A stretch of DNA of 27,670 nt from Pseudomonadota bacterium (GTDB lineage: Bacteria > Myxococcota > UBA9042 > PHBI01): positions 1 to 27,670 of the forward strand of contig SXIE01000241.1 in the NCBI GenBank assembly GCA_005772945.1, in the 5' to 3' direction. Below, in pieces: positions 6,912-14,900 of the stretch. The stretch's first letter is position 1. Each line of letters begins with the position of its first letter. Under the pieces are notes generated by a model. The model did not search any database. It was not told the DNA's origin and was given only the letters and a program-made list of their open reading frames with translations. A program made the position numbers and the translations under genes.

Positions 6912-7340
6912 TCATTGGCCGCCCGGCAGATCGAGGGCCTTCAGGCCTTTGAGATCGGCGAGCGCCGTCACGTCGATCAGGTTCGAGGCGACGCAGGGCG
7001 GCGCATCGACCGAGGTCGGCGCGGCGTGACGCCAGGCGGCCTTCCAGGCACGAAGCCGCGCGCGAGCGCTCGCGAGGATGTCGGGATGCTGCGGCAGCTT
7101 CTGCTGCAGGCGGCCGCGGGCGCGGGCCAAGAGCGCGTTGGCGTGGCGAACGAGGTTGGCGGTCTGCGGGTCCCACGCGTCCGGGAGCGTCTCGAGGCGC
7201 GAGGCGAGCGCGTGGATGTCGATTTCGAGCTCGGCGATCGATACGCCCTGCGAGCGCGCCAGCGGCGCGTCGAGCGGCCCGAGCGCATCCAAATAGCGCT
7301 GGGCAAGGCTGATCAAGCGTTCGAGACAGACCCGGGACAT
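6912..7340 (-). CDS. Small hypothetical protein downstream of the BtpA-family gene
   Basis: A 142-residue protein that I do not recognise. It is predicted mostly helical, with many Ala, Leu and Arg residues (for example HALASRLETLPDAW and HANALLARARGRLQQKLP), and has no signal peptide, membrane span or metal motif. The start at 7340 (MSRVCLERL) is chosen because it lies seven bases after the BtpA-family stop; the longer frame from 7505 would be antisense-like overlap into that gene. The close spacing suggests co-transcription and possibly translational coupling. No clear ribosome-binding site is present. Confidence 0.6.
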   Translation of the reverse strand: MSRVCLERLISLAQRYLDALGPLDAPLARSQGVSIAELEIDIHALASRLETLPDAWDPQTANLVRHANALLARARGRLQQKLPQHPDILASARARLRAWKAAWRHAAPTSVDAPPCVASNLIDVTALADLKGLKALDLPGGQ

Positions 7341-7347
7341 AGCGGCA

Positions 7348-8181
7348 TCATACGCGAGTGGGGGTGGCGATGCCACGGATGGATTCGCGAGTGGATTGAT
7401 CGACGGCCGCCACGAGGGCTCGGACCCGGGCGAGGTCGACGGGGTTTCGCCAGTCGCCGTCGCGCTTGAGCGAGCTGCCGACGATGAGCGCGTCCGCTTG
7501 GACAAAGGCCGCGGCGTTGCTGGCCGTGACGCCCGAGCCGACGACCACCGGCAGGCCCGCGCGGGCGCGATCGAGGTCGGCGGGATCGGCGGCGTGACCG
7601 GTCGTCATGCCCGTGACGATGAGGGCGTCGGCCCCCAGGAAGGCGGTCCCGTGGGCGATGTCGGCGAGCGTGAGGTCGGCGGTGACCGCGTGGGCCGCGT
7701 GCTTTTTGCGAATGTCGGCCCAGACGCGAACATCGGCGCCGAGCGCGGCGCGGGCGCGGAGTAGCGGGCCGGCGGAGGCGTCGAGCCAACCCTCGTCGGC
7801 CACGTGCGCGTAGGCGAAGGCCTCCACCCGGATGAAGGAGGCGCCGGTGGCGATGGCGATGCCGAGCGCCTCGCGGTTGGCGGCGGCCAGGACCTGGACG
7901 CCGGTGGGTGCCCCGAGCCGCACGACCTCGGCGGTCGCGACGGCCATGGCCGCCACCGTTTCGGGGGGAACCGAGCCGCGGAGGTAGGGCGCGTCGTGCA
8001 TGTTCTCGACGAGGAGGGCGTCGCAACCGCCTTCGAGCAGGACCTCCGCATCGGCGCGCGCGGCGGCCACGAGCGCCGGGAGCGAGCCCGGCCGCCAAGC
8101 GTGGGAGCCGGGCAGCGGCCGGAGGTGAACCATGCCGACGACGGCGGGACGGTGGGGCGCGGGGCGGGTTCGAAGGTCCAT
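7348..8181 (-). CDS. BtpA/SgcQ-family TIM-barrel protein
   Basis: A 277-residue protein of the BtpA/SgcQ family. Family hallmarks are visible: the N-terminal [31 protein letters not shown], the [21 protein letters not shown] strand-loop, and [13 protein letters not shown] near the phosphate-binding end of a probable TIM barrel. BtpA is known from cyanobacterial photosystem I biogenesis, and SgcQ is a phosphosugar-operon gene in Escherichia coli. The family also occurs in non-photosynthetic bacteria, so the photosystem name should not be carried over. The reaction is unknown; a sugar or nucleoside phosphate substrate is plausible. The start at 8181 gives the family N-terminus. It is divergent from the VOC gene with 48 bp between. 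Confidence 0.85.
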   Translation of the reverse strand: MDLRTRPAPHRPAVVGMVHLRPLPGSHAWRPGSLPALVAAARADAEVLLEGGCDALLVENMHDAPYLRGSVPPETVAAMAVATAEVVRLGAPTGVQVLAAANREALGIAIATGASFIRVEAFAYAHVADEGWLDASAGPLLRARAALGADVRVWADIRKKHAAHAVTADLTLADIAHGTAFLGADALIVTGMTTGHAADPADLDRARAGLPVVVGSGVTASNAAAFVQADALIVGSSLKRDGDWRNPVDLARVRALVAAVDQSTRESIRGIATPTRV

Positions 8182-8229
8182 GGCGCGGGAGTATGGCGCT
8201 CTCGGCGGACGCATGCCAGGCTCGCCGAC

Positions 8230-8697
8230 ATGCGCGGCGAACGACCCTTCCGAATCCTTGGTGTACAACAGATTGCCGTCGGCGGCCCGGACAAGGCGCG
8301 GTTGCGCCACCTGTGGGTCGACACGTTCGGGCTCACCGTGACGGGCACGTTTCGCAGCGAGCGGGAGAACGTCGACGAGGACATCCTCACGGTCGGGCGC
8401 GGTGCGGCCGTCGTCGAGATCGACCTGATGCAGCCGATCGATCCCGACGGCAAGCCCAAGGTCCACGACCCGGCCCTCAACCACGTCGGCCTGTGGGTCG
8501 ACGACCTGCGGGCCGCCGTCGCGTGGCTCGAGGGCCAGGGCGTGCGCTTCACGCCGGGCGGGATCCGTCGCGGCGCCTCGGGTCACGACGTGTGTTTCGT
8601 GCACCCCAAGGGCAACGACGCGTTCCCGGTCGGCGGCGAGGGGGTCTTGATCGAGCTCGTGCAGGCGCCCGCCGAGGTCATCGCCGCGGCGATGTGA
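8230..8697 (+). CDS. VOC-fold protein (glyoxalase / methylmalonyl-CoA epimerase-like)
   Basis: A 155-residue protein with two beta-alpha-beta-beta-beta modules of the vicinal oxygen chelate superfamily. [27 protein letters not shown] is the first module. [21 protein letters not shown] and FVHPKGND...[10 protein letters not shown] form the second, the latter typical of methylmalonyl-CoA epimerase-like members. Apparent metal ligands are Glu in VVEIDL, His in NHVGL and Glu in IELVQ. The first ligand, normally His in a (D)HIAIAV motif, reads Gln here (VQQIAV). This leaves the substrate open and may alter the metal site. The start at 8230 removes an upstream extension that is antisense to the BtpA-family gene. 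Confidence 0.85.
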   Translation: MRGERPFRILGVQQIAVGGPDKARLRHLWVDTFGLTVTGTFRSERENVDEDILTVGRGAAVVEIDLMQPIDPDGKPKVHDPALNHVGLWVDDLRAAVAWLEGQGVRFTPGGIRRGASGHDVCFVHPKGNDAFPVGGEGVLIELVQAPAEVIAAAM

Positions 8698-8712
8698 CCG
8701 GGGCGCGGAGCT

Positions 8713-9123
8713 TCACCGAAAGACGCAGAGGCCCTCGCGCGCGCCGCAATTCAAGCAGCAGCGGGCCCCCCGGCAGCAGTCGTCATCGGAGTCGCAGTAG
8801 TTCGCGAAGTCCATCGGCGGAAGGCACGTGGTCTGGCAACTCGCGGGCTCGAAGACACCTTGCTTGGTGGCGCTGCCGTAGCAGAGACCGGTCGAGCAGT
8901 CGCTGTTCTGGCTGCACTGGTGGCCCGGGTAGATGATCTCGATGTCGGGGCCGGTGTCACCCTCGGTCTCGGTCGTGGCCGACGCGTCGGCCAGGGCGCC
9001 CGTCGCCTGATCGAGCGCGTCGCTCGTCGGATCGACGGCCGGAGCGCTGGCCGCATCGCAGGCCACCATGGCCCACAGGGGGACCAGCGATGTCAGAGCG
9101 ACGGAGAGCAGCGAACGAACCAT
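8713..9123 (-). CDS. Small Cys-rich lipoprotein
   Basis: A 136-residue lipoprotein. The signal peptide ends in WAMVAC, followed by an Ala/Thr/Asp-rich linker to about residue 60, then a compact Cys-rich domain with CSQNSDCSTGLCYG and YCDSDDDCCRGARCCLNCG. This spacing resembles Dickkopf-like disulfide modules common in secreted proteins of myxobacteria-like genomes. The start at 9123 has GAGGT six bases upstream. Function unknown; probably surface-exposed. It converges on the VOC gene 15 bp away. Confidence 0.8.
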   Translation of the reverse strand: MVRSLLSVALTSLVPLWAMVACDAASAPAVDPTSDALDQATGALADASATTETEGDTGPDIEIIYPGHQCSQNSDCSTGLCYGSATKQGVFEPASCQTTCLPPMDFANYCDSDDDCCRGARCCLNCGAREGLCVFR

Positions 9124-9212
9124 TCGAGACCTCGCGGACCGAAATCGAGTTGGCGCTATCTAACCCAACCGTGGCCCATCGAAAAGACCCAAGCCACTTC
9201 CGGCGCGGGGGT

Positions 9213-9232
9213 GTTCGCCGAAACGAACGCGG
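9213..9232. repeat. 20-bp intergenic motif, copy 1
   Basis: GTTCGCCGAAACGAACGCGG lies about 90 bp upstream of the small Cys-rich lipoprotein start. It matches the element at 11007-11026 at 19 of 20 positions and contains a GTTCG-N6-CGAAC inverted repeat. Confidence 0.45.
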
Positions 9233-9320
9233 CGCGCCGGGCGACCGAAGATTGTCGCCTGCTTTTGTGGAGTTACAGGCGGCTGTGCGGTGGGTCCGCC
9301 GCCGGCGCGCGGTGGGACCC

Positions 9321-9785
9321 TCAGAGTGCCGTGCAGACGTTCGAGACGCCGATGCCGGGGTTGGCGCACGCGGTCCACTCGGGCGAGATCGCCTGGCACT
9401 GGGCCACATTCGTGCACTGGATGACGATGTGCCGGTGGTGCTGGGCGGGCGTGGTGGGGTACAGGCACTCGAGGTCCTCTTTCTCGTCGGCGGGTATCTT
9501 CGCGTTCTCATCGTTCCCACAGTCGCAGGCCCGCGTGCAGAAGCCGAACTTGGTATTCGTGATGTTGCCCGTGGCGCCCGGCATGATGCAGGCACCGTAC
9601 TCGCACTCCGCGCTGGTGGTGCAGGCCTCGCCGTAGGCCTTGCCGCTGGCGTTGGTCACGGCGACCGAGAACTTGCACGTGGTCAACGGGCCGCCGTCGC
9701 CGTCGTCGTCGCTGTTCTGGTCGCATCCGGCGGCGAGCGTGGCCAAGGTTCCGGAGAGAGCGAGGAGGAGTCGAAAATCGAGCAT
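9321..9785 (-). CDS. Cys-rich lipoprotein, function unknown
   Basis: A 154-residue lipoprotein with a signal peptide ending LAAGC and an Asp-rich linker DQNSDDDGDGG. The C-terminal ~120 residues carry ten cysteines, including CTTSAECEYGACIMPG, CTRACDCG and CTNVAQCQ. The spacing suggests disulfide-knotted modules similar to, but not the same as, the neighbouring small lipoprotein. GGAG six bases before the ATG at 9785 supports the start. Its promoter overlaps the stop codon of the CAP-domain gene, so it may be transcribed separately. Confidence 0.8.
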   Translation of the reverse strand: MLDFRLLLALSGTLATLAAGCDQNSDDDGDGGPLTTCKFSVAVTNASGKAYGEACTTSAECEYGACIMPGATGNITNTKFGFCTRACDCGNDENAKIPADEKEDLECLYPTTPAQHHRHIVIQCTNVAQCQAISPEWTACANPGIGVSNVCTAL

Positions 9786-9848
9786 GGAGGTCTCCGTGGC
9801 GGCGAGTGCGCGCGAGCTGGTTCCGGGCGTGACGCGCGAATGGGACGC

Positions 9849-9876
9849 AGCTTAGCGAAGCCACGCGTCAGGTCAA
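9849..9876 (-). promoter_or_regulatory. Predicted promoter of the 9321-9785 lipoprotein gene
   Basis: TTGACC (9876-9871), a 16-bp spacer, then TAAGCT (9854-9849) on the minus strand. The -35 hexamer overlaps the TGA stop of the CAP-domain gene (9875-9873). The predicted start site near 9842 leaves a leader of about 56 nt. Confidence 0.45.
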
Positions 9877-10958
9877 TCGCAGTCGACCACGACGACGTCG
9901 TAGGCGATCGGGTGGCCGGCGCCGGCGAGCTCGACGTGGTAGGTGTGGCCGGGCTCGGTGCGCCAGCCATCGGGCATGATCTTGATCGCGCTGCTCGAGC
10001 CGTAACCGCCGAGCAGAACGTCGGTCGTGACCGGAAGGGCCTCGCCGTCGCGCGTCACGGTGGCCTCCATCCGGTCGAGGCCGAAGCTGTCCGACTGAAT
10101 CGACCAACCGGTGACATCGACCGACATCTGGCCGCCGTTGCCGCCTTGGACCAGCGCACCATAGGGGACGATGCCCTCGGGCGGCCAGGCTGTCCACGCG
10201 CGCCCGGCGTGGCCCTTGCCGCCGATGACGGAGAGGCACGAATAGCGCGAGGTCGAGCCGATGCCGATTGGCCCGAGCGAGTTCGAGAGGATCCAGCGGC
10301 GGTGGCCCAAGGTCTGTTCGTTGCCGGGATCCGCCATGTAGAGATCGATGGCGTAGACGGCGGCCGTCGTCGCGATGTTGGAGACCTTGGCGGCGGCCGC
10401 GCCGAGTGCGCTGTAGCAGCTCCACGACTCAGGAACGTAATGCGTGATCGTCTGATTGGCGTGCATGGCGAGCGAGCAGGCTTGTGCGCCGACATTGAGA
10501 TCCGCGGCGGCCTCGACCGCCGGGAGCCCGGCGAGCCAACGATAGAGATTCACCTGCCGGAGGGTGTTCGCGGGCCCGGGTTCGAGCAGCGTCCCGGGCG
10601 CGCAGCTGGCTGCCGATCCGGTCCAGGAACCCTCGCGCAGATCGGCGCGATCAGCGTTCCAGCGCTCGCACACGGCGCTCGTGGCGGTGAGCGTCTCGGG
10701 GGTGGTGACCGTGTCCGCGAGGGTGTCGGCGGCGGTCGCGCTTGGGGCGTCGGACGCGACGCTGGAGTCAGGCGCGGTCGCGTCCACGGTCGGTGCTGTG
10801 AGCGCCATCGTGTCGGGCCCGGCCAGCTCCGCGGTGGCCGCATCGTGTCGCTGGCCGACGGCGATCGAGCCCGATTTGTCGGGGGCGCAGGCCTCGAGCA
10901 GTAGGGCCGCGAGGAGACTGCCACGCACGCCGACGGCGGTGAGTTCACGTCCTAACAC
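9873..10958 (-). CDS. CAP/SCP-domain lipoprotein
   Basis: A 361-residue lipoprotein: signal peptide ending LLEAC (Cys24), a Thr/Ala/Asp-rich linker to about 95, then a CAP (cysteine-rich secretory protein / antigen 5 / PR-1) domain from about 125 to 245. Visible CAP features are NLYRWLAGLP, NVGAQACSLAMHANQTITHYVP, the NEQTLGHRRWILSNSLGPIGIG block (213-234) and SRYSCLSV. A C-terminal ~110-residue beta-rich region follows. Bacterial CAP proteins are secreted and in some cases bind lipids or degrade other molecules; no activity can be assigned here. The start is a GTG at 10958; a GTG at 10928 would give a shorter signal peptide and cannot be excluded. Confidence 0.85.
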   Translation of the reverse strand: MLGRELTAVGVRGSLLAALLLEACAPDKSGSIAVGQRHDAATAELAGPDTMALTAPTVDATAPDSSVASDAPSATAADTLADTVTTPETLTATSAVCERWNADRADLREGSWTGSAASCAPGTLLEPGPANTLRQVNLYRWLAGLPAVEAAADLNVGAQACSLAMHANQTITHYVPESWSCYSALGAAAAKVSNIATTAAVYAIDLYMADPGNEQTLGHRRWILSNSLGPIGIGSTSRYSCLSVIGGKGHAGRAWTAWPPEGIVPYGALVQGGNGGQMSVDVTGWSIQSDSFGLDRMEATVTRDGEALPVTTDVLLGGYGSSSAIKIMPDGWRTEPGHTYHVELAGAGHPIAYDVVVVDCD

Positions 10959-10965
10959 GTCGCGT

Positions 10966-10995
10966 AACCTAGGCGCGCCTCGGGCCCGGGGTCAA
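10966..10995 (-). promoter_or_regulatory. Predicted promoter of the CAP-domain lipoprotein gene
   Basis: TTGACC (10995-10990), 18-bp spacer, TAGGTT (10971-10966) on the minus strand. The predicted start site falls at about 10959, so the GTG at 10958 would be leaderless. Otherwise translation begins at the GTG at 10928. Confidence 0.5.
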
Positions 10996-11006
10996 TGTGC
11001 ATAGCG

Positions 11007-11026
11007 GTTCGCCGAAACGGACGCGG
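11007..11026. repeat. 20-bp intergenic motif, copy 2
   Basis: GTTCGCCGAAACGGACGCGG sits just upstream (about 11 bp) of the -35 box of the CAP-domain gene, a typical activator position. It differs from the 9213-9232 copy at one base. Confidence 0.45.
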
Positions 11027-11050
11027 TCACGGACTCGCGGGGCGCGGTAC

Positions 11051-11785
11051 TCAGAGCGAACAGGTCGTGACGCGCCACTTGTTCTCTTGGGCCGTGTCGC
11101 GGCGCACCTCGCAGGGCGTCGGCATCGAGCCCTTGTTGTGGACGAAGAGGCGCACGGAATCGGGGCCCTCGAGCACGCGATCGACCTGATAGTAGGGCTT
11201 GGTCTCGTCCTCGATGAGGAAGAGCTTCACCTTGCGGCGCATCGCAGGGAAGTTCATCGAACGCCGCGAGTAGAGCGCGTTGGGGAGCTTCTCGTCCGTG
11301 TGGAGCAGCGCCGCGAACTGCTCCCACGCCTTCGGTTCGTCGGGCTCCATCGCGCTCGCGATCGCGCGCTGGATGACGCCTTCGGGCGTCTCCGGATCGG
11401 GCGTGCGGACGATCGACCCCGGCTGGACGAATGTGCCGAGCTTCGTCTCGCCGCCCGCATCCGCCGCGGCCGGGTCGCCACCGCCCGCGGTCGCGGAATC
11501 GCTCGGGCCGTTCGCGCCGCCGTCGCCGCTCCCCTCGGGCGCGCCACCGACGGCGGCGTCCGGAAACGCGGCGTCCGGGGACGCGGCCCCCGCGTCGTCG
11601 GCATGCGCGACCGGGGCCTTGGTGGGCTCGGCCTGCTTGGTCGGATCGGCGCCGTGGGTCTTGGTGGGGTCGTGAGCCGTCGCCGGATCGGTCCCCACCG
11701 GGTCGGCCTTCTTGCTGCCACAACCCACGACCATGCAGACGGCGAAGACGCCGGACACGACGGAAACCGACCACACACGCGACAT
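11051..11785 (-). CDS. Lipoprotein with low-complexity linker and small C-terminal domain
   Basis: A 244-residue lipoprotein. The signal peptide ends in MVVGC (Cys22), followed by about 100 residues of Asp/Ala/Thr/Pro/Gly-rich linker with three DPTK-like steps. A compact C-terminal domain of about 115 residues follows (from about 130), with RRSMNFPAMRRKVKLFLIE, YYQVDRVLEGPDSVRLFVHNKG and a final Cys pair (TPCEV, TTCSL). The last domain could be an NTF2/SnoaL-like alpha+beta fold; that is a guess from pattern. The start at 11785 has GGAGG four bases upstream and places the signal peptide correctly; a longer frame from 11845 would bury it. Confidence 0.8.
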   Translation of the reverse strand: MSRVWSVSVVSGVFAVCMVVGCGSKKADPVGTDPATAHDPTKTHGADPTKQAEPTKAPVAHADDAGAASPDAAFPDAAVGGAPEGSGDGGANGPSDSATAGGGDPAAADAGGETKLGTFVQPGSIVRTPDPETPEGVIQRAIASAMEPDEPKAWEQFAALLHTDEKLPNALYSRRSMNFPAMRRKVKLFLIEDETKPYYQVDRVLEGPDSVRLFVHNKGSMPTPCEVRRDTAQENKWRVTTCSL

Positions 11786-11816
11786 GACGCCTCCGAGTCC
11801 CTCGAGGGAGTCGGGG

Positions 11817-11845
11817 TTGTAACACGGCCGCGCCAAACGCGTCAC
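11817..11845 (-). promoter_or_regulatory. Predicted promoter of the 11051-11785 lipoprotein gene
   Basis: GTGACG (11845-11840), 17-bp spacer, TTACAA (11822-11817) on the minus strand, giving a leader of about 25 nt that includes the GGAGG ribosome-binding site. Confidence 0.4.
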
Positions 11846-11865
11846 CCCGCCTCAGGCTACGATCT

Positions 11866-11877
11866 GGGCAGCTGCCC
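11866..11877. promoter_or_regulatory. Palindrome midway between two divergent lipoprotein promoters
   Basis: GGGCAGCTGCCC is a perfect 12-bp palindrome placed 20 bp from the minus-strand -35 box (11845) and 22 bp from the plus-strand -35 box (11900). Its central position fits a dimeric regulator serving both genes. Perfect 12-bp palindromes are not rare in such GC-rich DNA, so position rather than sequence is the argument. Confidence 0.4.
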
Positions 11878-11899
11878 CGGCCCGATTGGCGTCATTGGC

Positions 11900-11928
11900 T
11901 TGGAACGCACACCATACCCGGATAGGAT
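11900..11928 (+). promoter_or_regulatory. Predicted promoter of the giant modular lipoprotein gene
   Basis: TTGGAA (11900-11905), exactly 17 bp, then TAGGAT (11923-11928). The predicted start site near 11935 gives a leader of about 57 nt ending in GGAG six bases before the ATG at 11992. Confidence 0.5.
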
Positions 11929-11991
11929 ACGCGTCCGCGCGCCCCCACGTCCGATCACCGTGCGAGAAAGGCGCCTTTCCCGGAGCTCCCC

Positions 11992-14900
11992 ATGTTGACG
12001 ATGCCTCGAATCCTGGCGCTGGCACTCGGCTCGCTCGCGTTCCTGTCTGGCTGTCCATCGGACACCAAGCAGATCGGCGGGCCCGATACGAGCGCCCTCG
12101 ACGACGCGCTCGACACGCAGACGGGCGACGACGCAGACGACTCGGGCGCGACCGCGACGGACGCCGACGCCGACGACAGCACCGTCGACATCGACGATGT
12201 GGACGTGGACGACGCGGACGCGATCGCCTGCCTGGTTCCGGCGGTGTTCGGTTGCCCCTGCACCGGCAATGCGGACTGCCTCGACGAGATGTGCATCGAG
12301 GGGCCCGACGGGAACGTGTGCACGCGCAGCTGCTCGGAGAGCTGCCCGGTCGGATCGGACTGCCTGAATGTGTCGATCGGTGGGCCGGATCCGGTGTCGA
12401 TCTGCGTGCCACGCCACACGCGCCTCTGCCGTCCCTGCGATGCCGATCAGGACTGCCAGAACGCGCTCGATCCGGCGCCGGCGGTGTGCCTCGAGTTCCC
12501 GGCGCCCGAGGACGGCCACTTTTGCGCGACGGCGTGCGCGGGGGTCGATTGCCCGGACGGATATGCCTGCACCGACGTGGAGCTCGGCACTGATCGTGGC
12601 ACCGCAAGATTGTGCTTGCCGAATGGCGGAACGTGCGAGTGTCGCCCATCCTGGAGTGAGCTCGCGCTCGAGACCAGCTGCATGGTCGAGAACGCGTTCG
12701 GCGGCTGCGACGGGGTGCGCGTGTGCGGCGCGGCGGGCCTGACCGCGTGCTCGGGCGCCACGCCGGCGCTCGAGTCGTGCAACGCCATCGACGACGACTG
12801 CGACGGGGTCACCGACAATGTCGCCGCCGAAGATTGCACGAATCAGAACGAGTACGGGCGCTGCGCTGGCACTTACGCATGTGACAAAGAAGGCACTTTG
12901 ACCTGCGCCGGGCCCGTCCCCGGAGCCGAGCGCTGCAACAACATCGACGACAACTGCAACGGGCAGACGGACGAGGCGTGGACGGACTGCCTCGCGGCCG
13001 GCTGCAACGCGACCGAGGGCGGCTTCATCGAGACGGGCGCCGCGTCCTGCGCGAACGCGCAATGCGTGTACGCGAGCCCCAAGCCGTGTGGCCTCTACAC
13101 CTGCGATGGCGGCGGCGACGCCGGCGACGAATGTGCCAGCGCCTGCAACGATGACTCGACCTGCGTCGAGAGCGCGCACTGCGACGAGCTCGGCAAGGTG
13201 TGCGTGCCGGATGTGGCCAACGGCGGCGTGTGTGCGGACGCGTCCGACTGCGCCAGCGGGCACTGCCAGAACGGCTTCTGCTGCGGCGACGGTGACTGCT
13301 GTAGCCAGCCGACGGATTGCCCGGCGAGCTATGCCTCGGCGGCCACGTGCGAGCACGTCGCGATCTGCCAGGGCACGCGGCGCGACGCGCGCTGCACCGA
13401 CTCGCAGTGTGTCGCTTCGGAGCCTATCGCCGACGACTCCGGCTGCGGCGTGGAGGTGCTCGCGATCGACTGCTCGCCCTATTTGCCGAGGTATTGCACC
13501 GGCGCCGGGAATCAGCGACCGCCGACGTGCTCGACGACCTGCGCGTCGGATGGGGCCTGCGCGGCCGGCTACCACTGCGACGGCACCTGCGTGCTGGACG
13601 TTGCCGACGGCACGCAGTGCGACGAGGACACCGACTGCATCAGCGATCACTGCGAGAACAACTTCTGCTGCAAAAACGGCGACTGCTGCGCCGTCGGATC
13701 GGATTGCCCGGCGCTCTATCGTGTGGCGGCGCACTGTCTCGACGGCCAGAGCTGTCAGGGTGAGCGCACCGACGCCGTGTGCACCGGATTCGAGTGCAAA
13801 GCCCAGGTGGTGCAAGACGATTCGGGCTGCGGCGCCAGCACGGTCGCGAACGAGTGCGGCCCCTACGCCCCGGCCAAGTGCACCGGCGCGCCGACCCAGA
13901 GCGCACCGCAGTGCGCGTTCACGTGCCAAGCCGACAGCGAATGTGACAGCGGCTTCCATTGCGACTTCGTGTGTGTCCCGAATCTGCCAGATGGCAATTA
14001 CTGCGACGAGAACAGCGACTGCGCGAACGCACATTGCACCAGCAACATCTGCTGCGTGGGCGGCGACTGCTGCAACACGGCGCGCGACTGTCCGGCCTCG
14101 TACAGCGGTACGCCGGCCTGCGACTTCCCGCAGACCTGCCAGGGCAGCAAGGACTCGGCGGTCTGCGTGAATCACGTGTGCGGCACGACGGCGGGCGCCG
14201 CGGACGACTCGGCGTGCTCGGCGGCGACGATCGCGAATAACTGTGGCGCTTATCCGGCGGTGCGCTGCAACGGCGGGGTCGAGCAGACGTCGCCGACCTG
14301 TGCCGCCTCGTGCGACAGCAACTCGGCGTGCGACTCGGACGCGTTCTGCGATCGCGGCACTTGCAGGCCGAAGCAAGACAATGGTGGGGCGTGCAGCGAC
14401 CCGTCGCAGTGCACGAGCGGCCACTGCCAGAACGGGTTCTGCTGTGGGAGCGGCGACTGCTGCGCCGTGGCGGGCAACTGCAGCGCGGCGACGTACGGGA
14501 CGCCGGCCGCGTGCGACAGCCAGACGAGCTGCCAGGGGACGCGCAAGAACCCGATCTGCGAGAGCAATCAATGCAAGCTCGGGCCGGTGGTCGGGGACGA
14601 CTCGGCGTGCGCCGGGCTCGAGGCGAGCAAGTGCGGCTACTTCGACTCGGTCTTCTGCTCGGCGGCGCAGGAGCAAAGCGCGCCGGCGTGCGCGCTCAGC
14701 TGCAGCGGCAACTCGGTGTGCGACGACGGTGCGCACTGCGAGTCGAGCACGTGCATGCCCGACCAGGGCGTCGGCGGGTTGTGTCCGGGCGGGCAGACCC
14801 AGTGCGGGTCTGGGCTGACGTGCGTCGACGGGGTGTGCTGCCAGACGGCGTGCGGCGGGACGTGCAGGCGCTGCGATGTCGGTGGCAATCTCGGTATTTG

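Noticed and set aside
9124..9320. A terminator or small gene in the 197-bp gap between two Cys-rich lipoproteins
   Set aside because: Only weak stems (CGCCTG/CAGGCG with a 14-base loop) without T-tracts were found, and no frame has a start site with a ribosome-binding site. Only the 20-bp shared motif is kept.
9090..10904. A 604-residue plus-strand open frame across the small lipoprotein and CAP genes
   Set aside because: Low-complexity Arg/Gly/Ala composition, spans several well-supported genes and intergenic gaps, and has no ribosome-binding site or family motif.
13147..14703. Regular repeats considered as a CRISPR array or recent DNA tandem duplication
   Set aside because: The period is about 390 bp, the copies are diverged at DNA level, and they lie in one protein frame with conserved cysteines.
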